Shown here: positions 1-15,420 of the stretch, piece by piece
How the letters are laid out: each line of letters starts with the position of its first letter
Position numbering within the stretch: the stretch's first letter is position 1
Assembly (NCBI RefSeq): GCF_051622035.1
Contig: NC_135362.1
Span: forward strand, 10,915,501-10,979,500
Reading direction: 5' to 3'
DNA from: Arctopsyche grandis
Taxonomy: Eukaryota; Arthropoda; Insecta; Trichoptera; Hydropsychidae
Length of the DNA: 64,000 nucleotides
Program-made: the position numbers and the translations under genes
Notes under the pieces: model-generated
What the model was told of the DNA's origin: nothing
Databases searched by the model: none
Seen by the model: only the letters and a program-made list of their open reading frames with translations

Positions 1-3075
<3,075 letters not shown>

Positions 3076-3442
3076 CTAGTGGTTTTACTCGGCTTCGCTC
3101 GGTATTTGTAATATAAACCGCGTAAACTTGACTAATCTAATAGTAAACGTTTTATTAAATTTATTTGAATAGTTTTATTTTATATAAATTTATTTGAATA
3201 CTCGTTTGTTTTTTTTTTGTTAAATTGACTTACATATATACTGTCTCTTTCGAAATTATATGTATACCAGAATCCAGCGCCTGCGCCCCCGGGGAATTCG
3301 AATCCTTTGAATCGAAATCGAAAGTGGAATTGAAATTATCGTCATAGAAACTTACCCGTTCACAAAGTTCCCAACGAATGTTACAAAATACATACATATG
3401 TACATATATACTACAAAGTCTCTTTCCAAATTATATATTTGA
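3076..3442 (-). mobile_element. Non-autonomous Helitron, copy A
   Basis: Read on the minus strand, the element starts with TC preceded by A (3443) and an AT-rich 5' end ending in GGAAAGAGACTTTG. It finishes with ...GTAAAACCACTAG followed by T (3075). A hairpin-like GCGAAGCC segment lies just before the end. These are Helitron hallmarks: 5' TC, 3' CTRR, a subterminal hairpin, insertion between A and T, and no target duplication. An internal copy of the 5' end lies near 3241-3262. No Rep/helicase coding sequence is present. Confidence 0.75.
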
Positions 3443-6299
3443 TTATACATATTATTTTATACGTACAATTTTGATCATACGATTATAAAAGTGTTTATTG
3501 GTCCATTTCAGTGAATATCGTATTAAATCGTATTTGGACTAAAAGCGGCTGATTGTATATGAACAAAATTGAGTTTTTTTAAAACCATTCAATTTTCCAC
3601 ATCCATTAAAATAATTAATACTGAATACAATTTAACGCAAATCAATTTGGATGTACAATTTGACAACGCAAGTACTCGTTTACGGATGATTGATGTTTTT
3701 TCTCGACAAATATCAAAGCTTTAGCTTCTGGACTCCATTTTCAAACTAACTAAAATTAAATAAATATTAGTTATTAGTATGATTATTACTTCTCTTGGTA
3801 GTTTTTACTACTATAAGTAGTAGTAGTAATAATTGTAGTTTTTACTACTATAAGTAGTAGTTATAAGTATTATTATAACTGCAATTAAATAAATAGTAGT
3901 TAATAGTATTATTATTACTACATAATTTAAATAAGTATTATTATTACACCACGAATAGATGATTTACACGGCGTTGCTCGGGCGGGTGACCTTGACTTTA
4001 GGTTCCAACCCCTTCGAAAAAAAACCGGCCAAGCTCTATGTAAGTTAAATTACTGTGAGATAGTATACTAAATCTGAACACATGTATGTACATATGTACA
4101 TATACTGAAAAGTGTAAAAGTACATATCATTAAATAATTTGGCTTGGATCTTTTATACAGGACAACGCCTCAATGCAACTACTTTCCTTTAAATGGTGAA
4201 TCAACATACAATTTGAACTCTACACTAGACTTTGATTCACGACCATACCATTTAAGTACACGGCAACAATGCAATAATTTTCCTTCATAACATACATACT
4301 GGAATGCGTCCAAAACGCCTGCACTTAAAATAAAGCGCATTTATTCATGCACAAAAGCGCAATATTTTGCGGTCGAGCACGTGCGTCCATACATCTGCAA
4401 ATTACTCATTCGCATCTCGTACCACACACCATCAATTGATACAAACATCAACAACTTGGGCAGTGAGGCACGATTAACATTAGCGCTATTTTGGTACAAT
4501 AATTCCCACGTCGACATGGCGACTAATTGTCGCTCGTCGGACAAAAACGAAGAGGTCGGACCACCACCGTACGACACCGAGTCAATCTGAAGAATGTCGC
4601 CAGAACCAGCTCGGACCAGACCACACGACTGGTGAATTAAAACAGGCGGTCGAGGAGATAAATTGGAAGCTGCTGCCGTTCTCGCAGTTTATTGGGGGCC
4701 GACAATCAAGAAATTCCTCGAACTTAACGCGAACCATTTTTCGCGAGCTCCAGGAATTTAATAGAAGACCAGTTCGGTTGCGCGTGTCTCGTTAAAATCA
4801 CCCCCACGAGTTATGCCTTCACCCGAAGGGCAGTTAAAGTTAGTAACCATTCGAAGTCTTTTTCCATACTTACAGACAGGAATAATTAAAATGAACTTAT
4901 TTTTAATTTTCAACACGTGATTTATACAACGTATAAATCAGTAATACAAAATGCCTTTTAGATCGTCAAAGTATTAGCATTTTTTAAATATTTTTTATGT
5001 AAATGTTGCCTACATATTTAGCAAGTTCTATCGAGTCATTTTTTCAATTATTTATTTAACCCAAATTTAGTCCAATTATGTATTTATTATTACATTCCAT
5101 TCAATTATCAATTTATTTCGTATATATATTATATGTATGTAAGTACGTACAAATCGTCGGTATACTGGCAGAAAACTTTAAGTAATAAATTGGACGTCTT
5201 GAATTTGATTTTTTTTTAATTTGTTAAGTCAGAACATGAATATTGATTTAGGTCACAAAAAAGAGAGCTTCAGACTTATTGATATTGGAAAAAAACGATT
5301 TTCTCAAAACAAGGATTTTTAAATTAGAGCTTTCTCCCATTATACCGACGATATACATATGTATGTACATAATACTGAAGATTTTTAAAATATCAGCCTT
5401 CGATTTATATACAATGTATTATACGTACATTGGCTAACTAAAAAAAAACAACAAACATGACCCAAAATACATAGTATGCCAAATGGTATTGATATCTATA
5501 TTTAAGGAAAGAAGATATGTAAATTCGATCCTTCTTGCAGAACCCCGACCACGTAATGGGGCTTTAAATAAAGACAATAATCAAAAAGGCATCACGAATA
5601 TTTTAATCGTATGCAACTAAAATCGTTTATATTTCACTAGGATAAGAAGGCGATTAGTGGAATAATGAATATTCGAAATTCGAATGACAAAATGATCCAA
5701 CTAAAGCAGTCGTCAAACGTCGAGCGAAACTAAACGTCGACAAAATCATAATTTTAATATGATCAATATCGACATTGCACAACGGCGTTTATAAAACGAT
5801 GCGTCAATATTTTGATAGATTCGTGTCACACTTACATATGACGAAATGTAGTGTAAGAGCTCAAGATTTATTGGGACCAGTTTTGTTATTTATTTGTAAA
5901 TAAATGTACATGTATGTACATATTTTATTTTTTTACTATCAATTATGGAAATTAGAATAGTGTGCGTTTCTGATTTGCATTAGTTACGCCGCGTTATTTG
6001 TCACGCTTGATTAGCGGACGTGGAAGCAAGTGATCGATCGCGTATTTGAATGAAATAAATTATTAATTCGACACGTCCGTCGATGAACGGGTTAAATTTT
6101 CGTTTTAATCGCATTCGTCGCGGATGAGTGGCTGTTCGATGTTTAGATTTACAAATTACCAAATAACGTTTCCGGTCAACTTTGCGGCAAACTGAGACAC
6201 GCCAGATTGACAACATCATTGTTAAAGCGGCTTTCGATGCGAATTATATACCTACATACATACACATTAGGTAACGCTTTAAAAGTTATATATTTAGTA
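3443..6299. other. Non-coding sequence with simple repeats and GC-balanced block
   Basis: No gene recognised. A local TAG/TTA trinucleotide-rich patch lies at about 3770-3950, with an imperfect duplication of TTTTTACTACTATAAGTAG. The block 4320-4860 is GC-balanced and has open frames on both strands that look like chance. The segment 3960-3990 (ACGGCGTTGCTCGGGCGGG) resembles a decayed transposon end. TACATA microsatellites occur at 4080, 5355 and 5905. Confidence 0.45.
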
Positions 6300-6687
6300 C
6301 TAGTGGTTTTACCCGGATTTGCTCGGTATCTGTAATATAAACCGCTTAAAAATGGCCAATCTCATACTAAACAATTTATTTGAATAGTTTTGTTTTATTC
6401 AAATTTATTTGAATATTCATTTGTTTTTGTTTCATTAAATTTAACGTCACGGATTCTACGACCCAACGATAGTTACATACATACAAAGTCTCTTTCGAAA
6501 TTATATATTAGATTATACCAGAATCCCGAGCCTTCGCCCTCGGCGCCCCCCGGACCTTCACCCCTGCCGCCCCGGGGGCGAAGGCCCGTCCCCCGTCCCC
6601 ATGTCGTCATGGAAACTTTGACTTGTTTACAAAGTTCCCAACGACTGTTACATACATACAAAGTCTCTTTCGAAATTATATATTAGA
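6300..6687 (-). mobile_element. Non-autonomous Helitron, copy B (with GC-rich module)
   Basis: On the minus strand the element begins A|TCTAATATATAATTTCG, opposite 6687, and ends ...AAACCACTAG|T at 6300. It contains a GC-rich module (about 6525-6600) built of GGGCGAAGGCCC-like units. The 5' terminal sequence is present twice: at the outer end (6657-6687) and internally at about 6481-6514. This suggests a tandem or nested insertion of two family members. No coding capacity. Confidence 0.8.
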
Positions 6688-7147
6688 TTTAACGTCTCGA
6701 GGTTAATCGAGTATGTACATGGAACTTTGTATTTGAGATTTAGCTAAAATTAAGAATTACTGTTCATTAAAGTGTGTTTAAATGGAATATAGACACAGAC
6801 AAGGCAAAGAAAAGCCATAACGATGTATAATATAAATCTGTCAAAATGTCAAAACAACATATTATCGATACAAATGTCTAAATAATTCAATGAAAATTAA
6901 TTTGCTTTATTGATGTAAAAGCTAACGAACTTTTCAAAGACGCATTAGTATAATGCAATATAATAAATTCAATAATTTTATGAAATCACATTGGATTCGT
7001 GTCGATTCGACAAAAAACTGTTAAAATTAAATATGGGTTAAAAAAAAGGCGAAAAAAGATCACAATTGAAAGAACAATTTATCATTATAACACCTAATAA
7101 ATAAACTTGTCTCTTAGTAAAGTTGCGCAGAAATGGTCAATATTTAT
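6688..7147. other. Non-coding AT-rich sequence
   Basis: No gene or recognisable element seen. AT-rich, with short A and T runs. Confidence 0.5.
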
Positions 7148-7211
7148 TTAAACGGATTATTCCGCAAAAAGGGATCTCGCGCAAGTCATTAAAATATCGA
7201 TCGCGGAACGT
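7148..7211 (-). repeat. ~100-bp repeat family R, truncated copy
   Basis: AACGGATTATTCCGCAAAAA followed by a diverged GATCTCGCGCAAGTCA matches 41252-41349 closely and, in reverse orientation, 37222-37314 and 39325-39433. This copy lacks the end carrying GAGAACTCGAGT. Confidence 0.75.
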
Positions 7212-9599
7212 CTATATATGTAGTTACATACTGTTGTAGTTTTTTTTTAATTGCTTCATGTGTAATATTGACTATGTTCGTACTTCCCACGGGATAATCA
7301 AAATTGAGAGTTAAATAATAAATTATGAATCACTGTGACAAATATATGTATGTGCATAAATATATCACACATAACTGTGATTAATGGAAGTTTCATCGTT
7401 TAAATGGACATAAACCGATTTTCACCGAATTGTACTTATTTTTTAACACTATTTTTTCCGTAGCATGTGAACGTTTTCTGTGACTATACTCGTAAATAAA
7501 CCGCGTTTATCCTGAAATAGACGCACTTAGAGTGAAGTTATTTTATTCGAAAGTCAAGCTAAAAGCGAGCAAGTCACAAATAAAATTTAAAAAAAAGGAA
7601 GAAGATGCACAGAAGCCGCAACAAATTTATGTGTAAATAATTCCGGTTGAAGAGTCATCACGTCACTACATACATACATACATATATACATATACATACA
7701 CATGTAATATACAGACAGACGGAAAACGTCAACATACGAAACGGAAACCTTATTATGAAAAATGCAAACAATTTTACCGAGACACTTAACACGATCGCGG
7801 AGGGAGGTGAGCGTGTCACCTTTTTTGACAAATAGTGCATTTTCAAAAGGCGTGACGGAAAAGTTGGATCATTTCGATCTGGAGCCATTACACCGATCGG
7901 GAAACCCGTCGCGAACATGTACAGAATCCCAGCGACAATAAATATCGTCGTCCTTTTTACGAGAGATCCGTAAGTGCGTTGACCAGCGAACAACTGACAT
8001 GAAGAATACTGGTCGTTTGCGCCACTGTATTCTGTTCGAAGTGAAATGTTTGTCCGTATCTTCGGCATTTGCTGATTAACTCTCGAAGCTGCAAAAAAAC
8101 GACCTACCATATTTATCGTACAACCCTTTTCGTGCTGGGAATTTTGCACGGGAGATAAATTTGGATTCGGTAGTATACAATTCTAATTCTGTTACGCATA
8201 CCTTGACTACCCTGTTATTTACAGTTTGATCATCAAGAGTTGCCTTTTCCATGTCTAATAAATGTCATCATCAGTTTTATACTTCATAAATTTAGATCAA
8301 ATTTATTTATTTGTATGCATAGGTAAAAATAAATTTAAGTAAATAATATAATATAAAAAAAATTAACAATAAGAGAAAACAATATCAATAGAAAATGTAA
8401 TGAAAAACAATAATATGCGGTTTATCACATGACATATGTACTTACATAATAAGACGAAAAACATATAAATGAAAAAAAAATAATAAAATCATATGAAGGA
8501 AAAAAAATATTTTGAATATTCCCAATTTGTTGTAAATATCTTGAGGATGCTATTTTCATAACTATTAGTGTGAAAATGTTTTATCTATATTTTTTAATGT
8601 CTATTCACCGATGTGGATTTTAATATCATTCCAAAAAAATGAAAAAATGAAAACCAATCAGCAAATTTAACAAATCTAATGTCGCATCTAGGGGAGAAGC
8701 GGGAACTCTACACCCCACTTTCACCTTAAAATCAAAGGATAAATCGAAAAACACTATAAAAACATTATAAATGTACTCAACTGAATATGATTAAAAATGA
8801 TTAAAAACGTTGCTGAATATCTTAATTTAAAATTGTCAATGGTAAAATACCTACATATGTATCTACACATACTACTCAAAAATTGATACGTTATAACTAA
8901 TATTGGACGTAAGTGACGCCAGAAGAGAAGTGCTGCTGGAGAACTTTTTTCAAGCACTGGTGATCGTTCAACACTTTCTTTGAAGTCGTTGCAGAGAACA
9001 AAACTGCTCGCGCAGACTTCTGTTTTTCTGAGATCGCTTTTTTCTTGTCGTAAAATTCAAGTCGAGATTCTTGAGCGTCGACGTGAAAAATCACCGATAA
9101 ACTGGATAAATTAAACGGAAAAGAAAAAAAAACAAAAGAAAAACCTTTTGTAGAGCGAGCAAAAGAGGATCGTTAAAAAACGAACTGGAAACAACGACGA
9201 CCGAATTAGATCAAAGAATTAGTAGTAAAACAATTGGAAAACTTCCGTAGAAAATGTCTCCTTATAAAAGTTCAATAGGTACTAATAATTAAATGAAAAG
9301 TCTAGATCCTCGTTTGTGAACATTTCGCAGTTAAACCAATCACTATGACGATAATGCTTAAAACTTATGTGTTTTTAAAATAGATCCGCTCACTCCGCAT
9401 ATAAATTCGAATACTTCAAATTCCTAAACTATTTTTACATATCTATACGTAACTAATGTTTGTTTATGACAATCGATACACCGAAATCAAAAACCCGTCA
9501 ATTTGTTTATGAAAAGCATATCAAAAGCAGCTTATCTTTAAAACAAAAAATAAATAAAACAAACCAATTTCCGAAGAATGCTGTTAACGCACAGATATA
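7212..9599. other. Non-coding AT-rich sequence with one exon-like ORF
   Basis: Apart from the minus-strand open frame listed at 7820-8088, no gene is recognised. A (TACA)n microsatellite is at about 7667-7703. The stretch 8300-8650 is very AT-rich with A-runs. Confidence 0.45.
7820..8088 (-). CDS. Candidate internal exon, unknown product (weak)
   Basis: On the minus strand, a 163-codon open frame (7658-8149) is the longest non-repetitive frame of the first 29 kb. Inside it lies a splice-like interval: an acceptor with a T-run (GTTTTTTTGCAG, next to 8089) and a donor-like G|GTGACA at 7820/7819. The encoded segment has a hydrophobic stretch (TTIFIVAGILYMFATGFPIG) followed by polar sequence, suggesting one membrane segment. 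I recognise no family. The donor lacks the usual GTRAGT pattern and the frame runs on into a TACATA microsatellite, so chance is a serious alternative. Confidence 0.15.
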
Positions 9600-9770
9600 G
9601 ATATAAACGCCGACTAATGGAACCGACTGGATTAATCCCTGGACGAAATGGGATTTATCTCGACGTTTCGAGAGCCATTCTAGTCCCTGCAGTGGGATTA
9701 AATCTTGGACTCATCCGCACCGTTCGGTCGGACAACGACGACTTTAATTAGTGCACAATTTCGCTGTTTC
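9600..9770. promoter_or_regulatory. Candidate cis-regulatory block with K50-homeodomain-type sites
   Basis: A GC-balanced island holds the palindrome GGATTAATCC (9629-9638), a second GGATTA (9695-9700), GGATTTA (9650-9656) and a TTTAATTAG motif (about 9743-9751). TAATCC/GGATTA is the core bound by Bicoid/Otx-class homeodomains and TAATTA by Antp-class ones. Clustering is visible; regulatory function is inferred. No coding potential noticed. Confidence 0.25.
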
Positions 9771-12700
9771 AACTTCAATTTTAATCTCTGCGAAGCAAAA
9801 TTCTGACGTAAATCAAGTACAGACGCAATTAAATCCGTTTTGTGCACATATAAAATAATAATAATACAATACCGACAAGCAATTACACGACGAAATTACA
9901 TAGGTACACACAGCAACATGAAATAGCGTTTCGTCGTAAACCTCTAGTTCATCCTGAACAACTTTATCACTCTACAAACTTTGACATTATGGTTATGAAG
10001 TTTCTAAACAACAGATATATACATACATATGTACATATGTAAGTTGTACGAGTAATGAAACGTGTCGTTTGCATTTCATACCATTTAAACTCGAAGTATG
10101 AGAAGCGTTATGTGATACAAGCTATCACCACAAAATCTACAAATATTATACACAAAACTTATTTCAACCGACACCAAAGCTTGACATTTATATTAAAAAC
10201 TACAGAGTGGATCATAAGGAGTGGGAGATACTGTTTTATTGATAACTTTTGAAATAAGTTGAAAAATAAGCTTGATGTTTTTCTTCCATGCAAGATGTCA
10301 AATACTCTTGCTACTTTTCTCGTGATATTTTTTTATTCAAAAAATCTATGGGGAAAACAGAAAGGATTTATATTTAACAGATTTAAAATGAGCCTCCAAT
10401 AGTTTTTGAAATAAAAGAATTTTGTTCTTTCTCGTTGAAAACTTGATGGATCGCAAAAATCTATCAATTTATAGTGAAATATAGGTCAAAATGTATACAG
10501 TTATTAAAAAATTAGCTGTTCTCAAATGCAGTTTCCAGTTAAAATCAATATATTAAGACGAAATAAATCGTTCAGTTAGTCGTGACTCATCTGCATGTGA
10601 ATTACACGTATTATAACCAAGTTATTTCGTTCTAAAGTGATATGTATGTACGTTTTCAATACTGAGCGTTAAACTAGCGATTCCGAACAAAACGTTTCAG
10701 CTTCAAAATACGACCTATTCAAAATAAATCGAATTCACCTCGAACACCCATTGAGAATGCGTCTTTGGAGAGAAATCAGTTCTGAGAAAGTGGACACTTA
10801 GAACGACCACAAATCGTTAGAATTTGCAGCAAGTACAAATAAACCGCCCTTTGTTTCCCAACTTACACTAAAAAAACGTAAAACACGTCGAATTTTAATT
10901 TATCGGAGTTTAATTCCCTCTCAATTCCCACCAGCTTTTCCTATTGTACATTAATAAAAAGGAAAAACTGTTATTCTACATCTGACCCACTATATTTCAC
11001 GCACATTTACACTTATTTTATCTTAACTTAAACTAGTGATTGCGTTCGAACGCGGTCACATTCACAATGGAAGCAGGCATTGTGTGGATCCAATTTTAAC
11101 AAAAGCTTTCAAAACGATATGTGGCCTAAGTAAATACGTAATACCGTAGTACGTGATGTTAATGAAACGGGTCGTTTTTCGTTCGTCTCTTTTTTTCGTT
11201 CTTCCTTTAAATGAACGTCGTTCTACAAATATTTGTTTAAAGCTTTCATGACGAAGCGGCGCTTACACATTTGCGGGAGCGGCAGCGAAGGGGTTTACAC
11301 GAGAAAGATGCTGAGAGTATTCCCACGAGCGCACACGGGACAGCAAGCAGGTGGCTACACATGTCCCACAAAGATAACGATACTCGACCGAAACCGCATC
11401 CTTATGAAGTGCTCTTTTTATTTGGAACTATTCCATTGGGGAATAGACAAGAACGGGTCCAATCATAATCTCGTAGAGAAATATTTTAATTAACTCCCCC
11501 AACACTCGACGGTAAAGAATCCAATAAAAAATAAATAAAAGGGAGAATGAAAACAGAAGAACATATGTATATACATGCATACATCAGATTAAACAGGGAA
11601 TACAACGCGAGCATGTACATAATTCAAAGCGTAACTACTATAGGGATGAATATAATCGGATTATTTTAAGCACTCATATCGCTATCGAAAAATATCCTAT
11701 TGTATCCTTCTTGCAATCATTTTGTGGAACTAATCATGAAACATCGGGGATTTGAAACGTGCTGGAAAACAGAACAGGGTCGATTTAAATTTTCAAAATT
11801 TTAATTTCTTCCAGCACGTTTTGTAAGTAGCCGCTGATAGTACACAACTCCCTCCCCCCCCCCCACGTATATTTGCACAAATCCGTTAAAAAAATTTTGG
11901 AAGTTCTACTTCCACCATTCACACGATTTTCTTGACACTAGTCGGAATTGTCCAGAGCAGATTATTATCATTGGAGATTAATATTGATTTCTACTGCTGA
12001 TTTGAGATCTTCAAAGTTGATGACGTGAAATGTGAAGAGACAGAATGAAATGTGAAATGTGAATCACGGATAGACTAACTATGTGAAAATGTATAACTAT
12101 TGTTATAAAATAACAACAAAAATACCAATCTGAAAACTCGACTTGAAAGCATATGTATATAAAACGTAATATGTACATATGTGCAAATGCACCAAAGATC
12201 TTTTTATTTAAATCGCAAATCATCATTAAATAAGCATAGCGCTCATGTCAAAATAACCTTTCTACTGCGGCGAATCGATATGCGAATTGAAAACGACAGA
12301 TTAACTCAGATTATGGCGGCTCAAATTGAAATAACGTAATAATAAAAAAAATAAAAACCACCCGACGTGCAACGACAATGAATATTCATGAGCTCTCTTG
12401 TATACATCGGCATACAGCACGTACCGTACTTACATACAGGCATACATACATACATATATACATATGTACATATGTACATGCACACGTGTATATAAATATG
12501 CATATAAAAACCTTACACACACTCGGCAATTACGAATTTTATGCACTTCGATCCGGCAAAGCGGCGAACGAAAGGGACGACCAAAAATTTGCATATAAAT
12601 TGAATGTTTCAACGGTTCCTTAATAGTCTAGTACAAAATTAGTGACGGTTCCTTCGGCGAGACAGGTACAAACGTACATCGGTACAATGTGAGGTCGAGT

Positions 12701-14445
12701 TAAAAAATGCGTGCTGGTAAAACATCGAAGATATCCGCAGACGAGTTTATGCAAATCAAATAAATATATTAACTGGTAGTAATGATATTTGCGAGAAGAC
12801 AGTTGAAGTGTTTGTACAAGCGTTTCGAGCGTAAAGACCGAGACTTGATGAGCAAAAAGGTGCGATGTTATACTGATTGCATACCTTTACATCAGAGTTA
12901 TAGGCCTTTCCCCGTTTTATTACAGTCCATTTCGAGGAACGCACAGCCAAGGGTTAGTACGAAACTTGCCAAGGTTCACTCTGACGTGAAAATAACTATA
13001 ATTTAGCGAATTGAGGGGGAAGTTGCGCCTTCGTATACATCTCCTGGGTCAACGGATTCTAAACTTTAAATCGAATACTCAGTTATGAAAAAAATATACA
13101 TACATATGTATGTGTGTATGTATAACAGGTATTGTGAAAATTTTGAATATCCATTATGCGGTTTAAAATTAATAATAAATAAATAAAACTGGGTTAGTCG
13201 AAAAAAATCTGAAACCAAATTAGCATTGAAGCGACAGAAGAAAGTAATTTACGAAAATGGAAACTGCCATAAATCATAAAAAAGCTAATATTGTCGTGTA
13301 CTCAGAGTTTCACAACACCAACAGCGGCCTCAAAAGAAGGATGGTTATGATGAAAAAAAAATAATGTTTCTCAAACTGTAAATTGCTTACAATATGATCA
13401 AATATGATTTGCATAAACAAATTACAGCAAATAAACACACAACTTTCGAAACATAAAACATTTGTTTTGAGATTGAAAATCAATGTTCCGAAGGTTACGA
13501 AAAACCATTATTTTATTCAATTATGTGTCTAATTTACCTTGAATAATACTATTGAATCAGGTAGTTCCGTTCAAAAAATGGCACAACCATAAATACTTTT
13601 TTGCCTATTTCTTCAGCATATAGCAAAATAATTATTATTAGAGAAATATCGAAATATAATTAAGAAAAATCAAACATTTCAAGTTATACTAAATCTAATA
13701 TGCATAAATTATGAACAACCAATGTGAACAAATCTGTTCAACATAAATCTCAATCTTTCATTGGATTTACACCCCTTTTGAGGACTAATTATTTAAGCAA
13801 TTTCACCACTTCCCATAAAGAACACCAAATATACACACAAAATCAAATATCAATACTAAATAAAAAACGAATCGACCGAAGTTTAGGAATATATATTAAA
13901 AATAAAATTCTGCAACGAAATTCCCAGCCGCTGCGATTCGAATGCATTTCCATTAAAATACCGCTGCATATTTTAATGAAAAAGGTTCACTTTTCCTGAG
14001 CCGTCTGGAGCATTCGCCGACACGTGCTCAAGTGCTCGGTGGCGCAACAAACACTCCAACCCCTCGGGACTCCACACATACAATATAATAGCATTAATAA
14101 GACATTACGTTTGTTCAAATTAAGGCAGGGAAGCAGAATGCGAGGCCCGCAGCCCGCACGTGCCGGTGAAAACCCCCTAAAATTATTAATATACAGCAAA
14201 AATGCGAAATACGATAAGAATTTTCTCCATTTCGCAATTCGCCGACGACGCACTGTACAAATTAATATAGGACCACTTTAAGAAGAACGCACATATGTTT
14301 GTACATTATGTATGTGGATACATATTATGTACATGTGTATATATGTACATACATACACTCAAATTTAAATATAAAATGAGAAAAATCGTACTTTTGATAT
14401 ATTTTATGTTTGTACGTTTGATAATTGCGTGATATTTAAACTGGA
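9771..14445. other. Non-coding AT-rich sequence
   Basis: No gene recognised. TACATA/TATGTA runs occur at 10015-10040, 11563-11585, 12430-12480, 13095-13125 and 14290-14360. A poly-C run is at about 11854-11864. Open frames rich in His, Ile, Tyr and Thr over 12320-12620 are translations of the TACATA repeat. The segment 13990-14250 is GC-balanced but has no supported gene. Confidence 0.5.
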
Positions 14446-14508
14446 TTAGACCCACCCCCCTCCAATTAGGAAGTTACCCCATTTCAGACAAACTTTCGCG
14501 AAACTTAC

Positions 14509-14664
14509 CAGGGAATGCACTTTGGTCTGGTGCGCGCGACCCACACTTTGGATTATGGGGGTCGCAAGTATCCTCCCTGGGGAGATGGCACCCCGCACTG
14601 CCATTGCCCAACTGCCATAATAAGATGATAAACGGGCAGAGTTCTGCGTCCGAGAGGGGAACAT
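14509..14664 (-). CDS. Candidate first coding exon, unknown product (weak)
   Basis: In a GC-balanced island (14450-14670), a minus-strand frame starts with ATG at 14664 and reaches a strong donor (CTG|GTAAGT, exon edge at 14509), giving about 52 residues that begin MFPSRTQNSARLSS. No acceptor pairs with it in view and I recognise no family. The island alone could be a conserved non-coding element. Confidence 0.13.
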
Positions 14665-15389
14665 AAAAAAAATGCTTTATGAAGTGACACGCCCGAGAAT
14701 GCTAATAGCTAAAAATCGACCGAAAATAGATTTTTCACCAGAACAGGGGAAAAAACAGCGATTTTTCTTCTGTTTTTATTTTTCCATGAAAAGTGCTCGT
14801 TTTTCACGGTACTAATCGACGTTTCGTGAACAATAAGCCCTCTGGACTTGCGTTATTCGTGTTTCAGATTTAAAAATAAAATGTTTTAGATTTGAGTGCT
14901 CGAACCATTTGGACTGAAAAGAGAGAATTTTACATTACTTCAAAAAAAAAGAAGTCTCATTTGTAAAAGTGGATCTCGTAATGACTCACTTTATATCTCT
15001 AGGCTTTTCCTACGAGGTTTGTGCTTTTAAAACTGGCGTCTACTTTGATGAATATGTACATGAAATCCTACCAATAAAAACATATTGAAACACACATACT
15101 CATACACTTTTCATACAATTTAATACTACTTACAATAAATCGCGGACATAATATCATCTACAACAAATTGCACAATGTGCACATTAAAAAAAATATATAA
15201 CAAAAACACAATCCCAAAGATTTAAACACAAAGCGTGTTTGCTTTGATCGATCGCCCTAAATAGCGCGAGCAATAAATACAAAGGTCGCCCTCGACAAAG
15301 TAAACACAATTTCAAAACATAAAAGTCGATAAGATGGAGGGGAAGCGTTGTCGTTGTAAAAGAGTCTGACTTAAAAAATATATACATAC

Positions 15390-15420
<31 letters not shown>

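Noticed and set aside
6390..6686. 98-codon frame with a Pro-rich centre
   Set aside because: Spans the GC-rich module of a non-autonomous Helitron; overlapping frames exist on the other strand.
12321..12623. His/Tyr/Ile-rich frames of 60-80 codons
   Set aside because: Translation of TACATA microsatellites in several frames and both strands.
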